Origin: VFKU01 sp964620045
GTDB taxonomy: Bacteria; Hydrogenedentota; Hydrogenedentia; Hydrogenedentales; GCA-2746185
Direction of reading: 5' to 3'
Length of the DNA stretch: 64,000 nucleotides
Assembly (NCBI GenBank): GCA_964620045.1
Contig: CAZUJL010000007.1
Span: forward strand, 83,769-147,768
Below, piece after piece: positions 58,954 to 64,000 of the stretch; position 1 is the first letter of the stretch; every line of letters begins with the position of its first letter. The notes below the pieces were generated by a model, which was not told the origin of the DNA, did no database searches, and saw nothing but the letters and a program-made list of their open reading frames with translations. The translations under genes and the position numbers were made by a program.

Positions 58954-59730
58954 ATGAAAGTCGCAGTCCTGATGAAGCGCGTGCCGGATACGGCCTCGGT
59001 CTTCAAGATCGCGCCGGACAATAAGTCCGTCGACACGGCCGGCCTCAAGTACGTCATGAGCCCGTATGACGAGCACGCGGTGGAAGAAGCCATCCAGCTT
59101 AAAGAAGCCGGCAAGGCCACCGAAGTCATCGTCGTGAGCATGGGCCCCGAAGGCAGCCAGGAAACGATTCGCACTGCCCTCGCCATGGGCGCCGACCGCG
59201 CGATCCTCGTGAAGGATGCCACGCCCGGCGTGAATTGCCGTGGCACCGCGATGGTGCTCGCCGGCGCGCTCAAGAAGGAAGGCGTGCAGCTTATCTTCGC
59301 CGGCAAGCAAGCCGTCGACGACGACGCCTCGCAAGTCGCCGAGCGCGTCGCCGAACTGCTCGAAATCCCGCACGCGTCTGTCGTCACCGACTTCGAACTC
59401 AACGGCGACGTCGCCGTGGTCGATCGCGAAATCGAAGGCGGCAGCTACAAGCTTGAGATCAAGCTGCCCGCGCTGTTCACGATCCAGAAGGGCATCAACA
59501 CCCCGCGCTACCCGACCCTGCCGAACATCATGAAGGCGAAGAAGAAGGAAATTAAGGAATTCTCGCTCGCCGACGTCGGCGTCTCCGCGGCCGACATCGC
59601 CTCGGGCATCACGATCGAAAGCCTCGCGTTGCCGCGCCAGGATCGCCTTGCCAAAGTGCTGCAGGGTACGAGCCAGGAACGCGTCACGCAGTTGCTCTCT
59701 ATCCTCCGCGAGCAGGAAAAAGTCCTGTAA
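58954..59730 (+). CDS. etfB: Electron transfer flavoprotein subunit beta
   Basis: A 258-residue small subunit of ETF, carrying AMP or a second FAD. Family wording: MKVAVLMKRVPDTASVFKIA, SPYDEHAVEEAIQLKE, MGADRAILVKDATPGVNCRG, and LPALFTIQKGINTPRYPTLP. The C-terminal helix ends QLLSILREQEKVL. A GGAAGAGGA ribosome site precedes it. The partner etfA is 92 bp downstream across a hexamer repeat. Confidence 0.95.
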   Translation: MKVAVLMKRVPDTASVFKIAPDNKSVDTAGLKYVMSPYDEHAVEEAIQLKEAGKATEVIVVSMGPEGSQETIRTALAMGADRAILVKDATPGVNCRGTAMVLAGALKKEGVQLIFAGKQAVDDDASQVAERVAELLEIPHASVVTDFELNGDVAVVDREIEGGSYKLEIKLPALFTIQKGINTPRYPTLPNIMKAKKKEIKEFSLADVGVSAADIASGITIESLALPRQDRLAKVLQGTSQERVTQLLSILREQEKVL

Positions 59731-59740
59731 GCGGTTTCTT

Positions 59741-59776
59741 CATCGTTATCCCTATCGTCATCGTTATCGTAATCGG
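59741..59776. repeat. Degenerate hexamer repeat (six units) between etfB and etfA
   Basis: Consecutive units read catcgt, tatccc, tatcgt, catcgt, tatcgt, aatcgg (consensus yATCGT). This is a short tandem array in the etfB-etfA gap and a possible slippage site. Confidence 0.7.
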
Positions 59777-59822
59777 ATTTACATCAACTGACCCGAACTT
59801 CCGATAGTTTAAGGAGCAATCC

Positions 59823-60788
59823 ATGAGCGTATTGGTGTTACTCGAACAACGCGGCGCGCTGAAGGCGTGTGCGCTGGAAGCGGCCTGCAAAGCGGGCCAG
59901 ATCGCGCAGAAAGCCGGTCTCGAACTGCACGGCGTGTTTATCGGCCGTGCACTGGACGACCAAGCCGCGCAGCTTGCCGGCTTCGGCATGAAGAAGGTCT
60001 ACGCCTTCGAGAGCGACAAGCTTGAGCACTACTCCAGCGACGGATACGTGCCCATCGTGCGCGACCTCGCCAAAGAAATCGGCGCGAAGGTCATCGTCGG
60101 TTCGGCCTCGGCCACCGGTAAGGAATTCAACGCATCGGTCGCCGCGCGCCTGGGCGTGGAACTTGCCCAGGACTGCCTCGACGCCGACTGGAACAACGGC
60201 CTCGTCGCGAAGAAGCCGGTGTTCGCCGGCAAGATCGTGTCCGAAGCGCGCGTGAACACCATCCCCGCGATGGTCTCGCTGCGTCCGAACGTCGTCGCGC
60301 TGCAGCGCGACAGCAGCCCGGCACCGGAAGTCGTGAAGCGCCCGATGCCCGCGCTCGATCTGCGCACGGTAATCAAGAACGTCGCACAAGCCGCCGCCGG
60401 CACCGTGGAACTCACCGAAGCCAAGATCATCGTCTCCGGCGGCCGCGGTCTCGGCGGTCCGGAACCGTTCAAGATGCTCAAGGAACTCTGCGACGTGCTT
60501 GGCGCCGCGCTCGGCGCGAGCCGTGCGGCCGTCGACGCCGGCTGGATTCACCACACACACCAGGTCGGCCAGACCGGTAAGGTCGTCAGCCCGGACCTGT
60601 ACATCGCCTGCGGCATCTCCGGCGCGATCCAGCACCAGGCCGGCATGCGCACCAGCCGCATCATCGTCGCCATCAACAAAGACCCCGAGGCCAACATCTT
60701 CAAGATTTGCGACTACGGCATCGTTGGCGATTTGTTCGAAGTCGTGCCTATACTGACTGCGGAAGCGAAGAAGGTACTGGGCAAGTAG
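59823..60788 (+). CDS. etfA: Electron transfer flavoprotein subunit alpha
   Basis: A 321-residue large subunit binding the redox FAD. The FAD-binding C-terminal domain is clear: IVSGGRGLGGPEPFKMLKEL, GQTGKVVSPDLYIACGISGA, and NKDPEANIFKICDYGIVGDL. The N-terminal domain begins MSVLVLLEQRGALKACALEA. An AAGGAG ribosome site precedes it. Electrons from acyl-CoA dehydrogenases pass through it to the quinone oxidoreductase encoded next. Confidence 0.96.
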   Translation: MSVLVLLEQRGALKACALEAACKAGQIAQKAGLELHGVFIGRALDDQAAQLAGFGMKKVYAFESDKLEHYSSDGYVPIVRDLAKEIGAKVIVGSASATGKEFNASVAARLGVELAQDCLDADWNNGLVAKKPVFAGKIVSEARVNTIPAMVSLRPNVVALQRDSSPAPEVVKRPMPALDLRTVIKNVAQAAAGTVELTEAKIIVSGGRGLGGPEPFKMLKELCDVLGAALGASRAAVDAGWIHHTHQVGQTGKVVSPDLYIACGISGAIQHQAGMRTSRIIVAINKDPEANIFKICDYGIVGDLFEVVPILTAEAKKVLGK

Positions 60789-60797
60789 TTGAGGTTA

Positions 60798-60893
60798 GCC
60801 CCGAAGGGGCGTTCTAAAGTAGCCCAGGGCAGAGCGAGCAAAGCGAGCGCCGCCCTGGGTTCGCCGGAAGACATGTATAAGCCCTGTAAGGGC
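60798..60893. repeat. Tripartite REP-like array between etfA and the quinone oxidoreductase gene
   Basis: GCCCC-gaa-GGGGC (60798-60810); then GTAG followed by a large palindrome with arms CCCAGGGC (60823-60830) and GCCCTGGG (60852-60859); then GCCCT-gta-AGGGC (60881-60893). Hairpin order and the gaps between hairpins (12 and 21 bases) match the left RAYT array (11 and 21), although the sequence differs. It interrupts an operon without breaking a gene. Confidence 0.8.
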
Positions 60894-60928
60894 GATCTAG
60901 GGTTCGCGTTCCGCGGAGGAAATCCGGA

Positions 60929-62905
60929 ATGAGCATGGCAATTCTCTGGTTGCTCGTCATCGCGGCGCACGCAATCTTCCTGTGGCGGCTTAACCTCATC
61001 TACCGCCTCGTCAGTCTCGGCCAGGGCACACTCGGTCTCGACGAAATCCCCGGCCGCATCAAAGATCTCACCATCAAGGGCTTCGGCCAGAAGCTCGTCA
61101 TTCGCGAACCATCCGGCTGGTGGCACTTCTTCATCTTCTGGGGTTTCTTCGTGCTCACCTTCGGCACGGTCGAAGGCCTCATCCGCGGCCTCATCGGGCA
61201 CGACTTCACCTGGGCCTTCCTCGGACCGATCTACTGGTTCATGAATTCCATGGAGGACTTCTTCGGCACGATCGTGATGATCGCGATCGTGGCCGCGCTG
61301 TACCGCCGCTTCATCGTCCAGCCCAAGCGCCTCGAAGGGCCGATCTCGCACAAGGTCGACGCGATCATCATTCTCGGCCTCATCGCCGCGCTGATCATCT
61401 GCTTCTTTGGCATGTCCGTGTTGTTCCACCGCCCCGGCTTCATGCCGATGACGTGGCTGCTGCAGAACCTTTTCGCCGGCGGCGATCGCGGCGCGTCGAC
61501 TATTGAAGAAGCCGGCACGGCCTTCTTCGTGTTCGAGTGGGTTCACAACATCGTCGTGCTCGGTTTCCTGGTCTACATCCCGTTCTCGAAGCACGTCCAC
61601 GTGATCACGGCCCTGCCGAACCTGTTCTTCCGCGAAACGCGCAACAAGGGCCGCATCAACAAGCTGAACCTCGAAGACGAAAACGCGACCTCCTTCGGCG
61701 TGGTGAAATTCACCGACTTCACAGCCAAGGAATTGCTCGATGTGATGTCGTGCACCGAGTGTGGCCGTTGCCAGGAAAATTGTCCGGCCTACAACACCGG
61801 CAAGCCGCTCAGCCCGAAGAAAGTCGTGCTCGACATCAAGGAACACATCCTGCACGACGGCCCGGCCCTCCTGAAGAACAAGGATGCCGAACCCGCGCAC
61901 AAGTTGTACGGCGACATTATCGAGCACGACGTGCTCTGGGCCTGCACCTCCTGCCGCGCGTGTGAAGAAGTCTGCCCCGTCGAAATCCAGCCAATGACGA
62001 AGCTGCTGAAAATCCGGCAGTCGCGCGTGCTCATGGAAGGCGATTTCCCCGAAGAGGCGCAGCTCGCGCTCCGCAACATCGAAGGCCAGTCAAACCCGTG
62101 GAACCTGCCGCAGTCCACGCGCGGCGATTGGGCGAAGGACAAGAACGTGCCGCTGATGGCCGAAAAGCCCGACGCGGAGTACCTGTGGTTCGTCGGTTGC
62201 GCAGGCTCGTATGACCAGCGCTACATCAAGGTCAGCGAGGCGCTCGCGAAGGTGCTGAACACCGCCGGCGTCAGCTACGCGATCCTCGGCGCCGAAGAAT
62301 CCTGCACCGGCGACAGCGCCAAGCGCATCGGCAACGAAATGCTCGCGCAGACGCTCGCGCAGACCAACGTCGAAGTGTTCAATACCTACGGCGTGAAGAA
62401 AGTCATCACGTCCTGCCCGCATTGCTTCAACTCGATCAAGAACGAGTTCCCGGATTACGGCGGCAATTACGAAGTCGTCCACCACACCGACCTCATCCAG
62501 CAGCTCATCAAGGAAGGCAAGCTGAAGCCCGATGCGGCCAAGGTCGCAAACGGCAAAGTGACCTACCATGACTCTTGCTACCTCGGCCGGTACAACGACA
62601 TCGTCGATTCGCCGCGCAACGTGCTCGCGGCGGCCATGGGCGAGCAGAACTACGTCGAGATGGACCGCGCGGGCTACAAGAGCTTCTGTTGCGGCGCGGG
62701 CGGCGGGCGCATGTGGATGGAAGAAAAAATCGGCACCAGCGTGAACGGCAACCGCACTGCGGAAGCGCTGGCGACCGGCGCGACGACCATCACCACGGCC
62801 TGCCCCTTCTGCATGACGATGATCACCGACGGCGTGAAAGCCGCCGGCAAAACCGAAGAGGTCGCCGTGCGCGACCTCGCGGAAATCGTCGCGGATAGCA
62901 TCTAA
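60929..62905 (+). CDS. ETF:quinone oxidoreductase of the iron-sulfur/cytochrome b type (EMO-like, DUF224)
   Basis: A 658-residue membrane enzyme. The N-terminal part (about 1-240) has six helices like the heme-b subunit of nitrate reductase (NarI), with His residues in WWHFFIFWGFF and KHVHVITALPN. Two [4Fe-4S] motifs follow: CTECGRCQENCP near 273 and CTSCRACEEVCP near 335. Two CCG domains follow (SCPHCFNSIKNEF; CCGAGGGRMWMEE and CPFCMTMI), as in heterodisulfide-reductase-type subunits. This architecture oxidises ETF and reduces (methyl)menaquinone in bacteria lacking ETF-QO. The adjacent etfBA makes the assignment strong. Confidence 0.92.
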   Translation: MSMAILWLLVIAAHAIFLWRLNLIYRLVSLGQGTLGLDEIPGRIKDLTIKGFGQKLVIREPSGWWHFFIFWGFFVLTFGTVEGLIRGLIGHDFTWAFLGPIYWFMNSMEDFFGTIVMIAIVAALYRRFIVQPKRLEGPISHKVDAIIILGLIAALIICFFGMSVLFHRPGFMPMTWLLQNLFAGGDRGASTIEEAGTAFFVFEWVHNIVVLGFLVYIPFSKHVHVITALPNLFFRETRNKGRINKLNLEDENATSFGVVKFTDFTAKELLDVMSCTECGRCQENCPAYNTGKPLSPKKVVLDIKEHILHDGPALLKNKDAEPAHKLYGDIIEHDVLWACTSCRACEEVCPVEIQPMTKLLKIRQSRVLMEGDFPEEAQLALRNIEGQSNPWNLPQSTRGDWAKDKNVPLMAEKPDAEYLWFVGCAGSYDQRYIKVSEALAKVLNTAGVSYAILGAEESCTGDSAKRIGNEMLAQTLAQTNVEVFNTYGVKKVITSCPHCFNSIKNEFPDYGGNYEVVHHTDLIQQLIKEGKLKPDAAKVANGKVTYHDSCYLGRYNDIVDSPRNVLAAAMGEQNYVEMDRAGYKSFCCGAGGGRMWMEEKIGTSVNGNRTAEALATGATTITTACPFCMTMITDGVKAAGKTEEVAVRDLAEIVADSI

Positions 62906-62926
62906 AACAAAATCGAGGTAGCGCGC

Positions 62927-63310
62927 GTGCGATACCTGATATCGGCAGGCTTTGTCGTCGCCGCAATTATTCACCTGATCCCGTTGTCCGGAGTACGCGG
63001 TAGCGAAAAGCTCTCCGCGCTTTACGGGATCCCGATGGATGAGCCGAACCTCATCATTCTTATGCGGCACCGCGCCATTCTGTTTGGCCTGCTCGGAGTA
63101 TTCTTGCTGGTCGCGGCATTCAAGCCCGCGTATCAAGTACCCGCCTTCGTCGCCGGATTCATCAGCGTCTTGTCATTTTTCTGGCTGACGTGGTCCGCCG
63201 GCACACACAACGACAAGATTGGCCGCATTTTTACCGGAGACATCATCGCCTTTATCGGCCTGGTCGTCAGTCTCGGCGCGTATCTCTACCAGCAATGGCA
63301 CGCCAAGTAA
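62927..63310 (+). CDS. Small conserved-looking membrane protein
   Basis: A 127-residue protein with four predicted helices (about 3-20, 46-65, 69-90, 104-121), starting at a GTG 21 bp after the preceding stop. The segment YGIPMDEPNLIILMRHRAIL between helices 1 and 2 looks like a family signature, and I recall similar unannotated proteins in other bacteria, but no function is known to me. Probably the last gene of the ETF transcript. Confidence 0.7.
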   Translation: MRYLISAGFVVAAIIHLIPLSGVRGSEKLSALYGIPMDEPNLIILMRHRAILFGLLGVFLLVAAFKPAYQVPAFVAGFISVLSFFWLTWSAGTHNDKIGRIFTGDIIAFIGLVVSLGAYLYQQWHAK

Positions 63311-63391
63311 GGCAGTGTTTGTTCCGCCGGCCCGCTGTTGCTCCGGCCTCCCGTCCGTGCTAGCCTCGCGTGAACTGCTGGAGGCACCCCC

Positions 63392-64000
63392 ATGGCCATC
63401 GCGCAAACGCCGCACACTCACAAAAACTTCGCCACCACCACCCGCGGACTTCGCCGAGAAATCCCACCGATGGTCCTCTGGGAAAAGGCGAAACGCCTCG
63501 GCATCTGGAATCCGTCCGACATCGATTTCTCGCAGGACACGAAAGACTGGGAAAAACTCACCGACGATCAGCGTGACTACGTGCTGTATCTGGCTTCGCA
63601 GTTCCAGGCCGGCGAAGAAGCGGTCACGCTGGATCTCTTGCCGCTGATCAACGTCATCGCGCGCGAAGGCCGGATCGAGGAAGAACTTTTCCTAACCTCT
63701 TTCCTGTGGGAGGAAGCCAAGCACGTCGATTTCTTCAGCCGGTTTCTCACGGCTGTCGGCGCGCCCGCCGATCTCAGCAGTCACCACACGCCGTGCTACT
63801 CCAAAGTCTTCTACGAAATTCTTCCCGAACGCCTCATGGCCCTGCAGGACAACCCCAGCCGCGAAAACATGGTCCGCGCATCGACGACGTACAACCTCGC
63901 CGTCGAAGGCATCATGGCCGAGACGGGTTATTACATGTGGTACTCGATCATGGACCAGCAGAATATTTTCCCCGGCGCCCGCAAAGGCATCCGGAACATC
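63392..64000 (+). CDS. R2lox-type Mn/Fe ligand-binding oxidase (ribonucleotide reductase small-subunit homologue), 3' end outside window
   Basis: The first 203 residues of a ferritin-like R2 homologue. Metal ligands present are Glu75, Glu108 and His111 (WEEAKHVDFF) and Glu172 (TTYNLAVEG). The last Glu/His pair should lie just past the window edge, after GARKGIRNI. Val78 (E-E-A-V) and Tyr167 (five residues before Glu172) sit exactly where Mycobacterium R2lox forms its Val71-Tyr162 ether crosslink. A true class I R2 would have a radical Tyr near the first His and a different context. R2lox proteins oxidise a bound fatty acid-like ligand; the physiological substrate is unknown. A GGAG ribosome site precedes the ATG. 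Confidence 0.88.
   Translation, partial: MAIAQTPHTHKNFATTTRGLRREIPPMVLWEKAKRLGIWNPSDIDFSQDTKDWEKLTDDQRDYVLYLASQFQAGEEAVTLDLLPLINVIAREGRIEEELFLTSFLWEEAKHVDFFSRFLTAVGAPADLSSHHTPCYSKVFYEILPERLMALQDNPSRENMVRASTTYNLAVEGIMAETGYYMWYSIMDQQNIFPGARKGIRNI

Noticed and set aside
1..64000. tRNA, rRNA, CRISPR array, prophage or integrative element
   Set aside because: Scanning the intergenic stretches by eye I found no cloverleaf with T-loop GTTCRA, no regularly spaced direct repeats and no integrase or phage genes. The only mobile-element protein is the RAYT.

Overview
This is 64 kb of a high-GC bacterial chromosome, by eye a little over 60% GC outside a few AT-rich patches. The cell is Gram-negative: it has an LPS-transport pair (a LptC/LptA-like protein followed by LptB). 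Other traits are a rotary V/A-type ATPase, a B12-dependent class II ribonucleotide reductase with ThyX, a bactofilin, an FGly sulfatase, REP-like palindromes with a RAYT transposase, and LRR and zinc-ribbon modules of the kind common in Planctomycetota-like genomes. I lean to a Planctomycetota/Hydrogenedentota/PVC-like lineage. No rRNA or other phylogenetic marker settles this. I saw no tRNA, rRNA, CRISPR array or prophage.

Layout. 1-1941 (minus): thiD, cut by the window edge, and a CNT nucleoside transporter. 2011-2763: unknown membrane protein. 2767-11877 (minus): a complete V/A-ATPase operon in the order H-I-K-E-C-F-A-B-D, ending in a PTS EIIA-like gene. 11878-12946: a long regulatory gap with a tandem pair of NrdR boxes, a strong sigma70-type promoter and a roughly 285-nt leader. 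12947-15901: thyX and the class II reductase, closed by a strong terminator. 15974-19801: two palindromic repeat elements, a small secreted protein, an SDR, arsenate reductase, and an M23 peptidase/bactofilin pair. 19837-30105: acyl-CoA ligase, a DUF1326/DUF2182/beta-propeller operon, a TauD-like dioxygenase, a TlpA-like redoxin, a serine hydrolase, a cytochrome c/copper monooxygenase fusion and a GT39-like glycosyltransferase. 30300-36383: a possible catabolic block of sulfatase, fused CoA-transferase, cyclase-family hydrolase, SDR and secreted alpha/beta hydrolase. 36418-37581: an accessory islet with an AT-rich orphan gene and a RAYT flanked by mirror-image REP arrays.

37707-48968 is a mostly tightly packed housekeeping run: hisS, nadC, birA, coaX, LptC/LptA-like, lptB, ftsK, a RodZ-like gene, pgsA, alr and a YacP-like NYN nuclease. 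48975-55105 (minus) holds a 1779-residue coiled-coil membrane protein made of 16 long tandem repeats, then a phosphopantetheinyl transferase. 55361-56890 encodes a zinc-ribbon/MshEN/HDOD signalling protein. 56897-62905 is a lipid/electron-transfer module: TetR regulator, fabH, etfB, etfA and an ETF:quinone oxidoreductase of the iron-sulfur/cytochrome b type. The window closes with a small membrane protein and the first 203 codons of an R2lox-type Mn/Fe oxidase.

The least explained items are the 16-repeat coiled-coil/LRR protein, the DUF1326-DUF2182-propeller operon, the NrdR-controlled leader before thyX-nrdJ, the EIIA gene attached to the ATPase operon, and the tripartite palindromic element seen in three copies, two of them flanking the RAYT.
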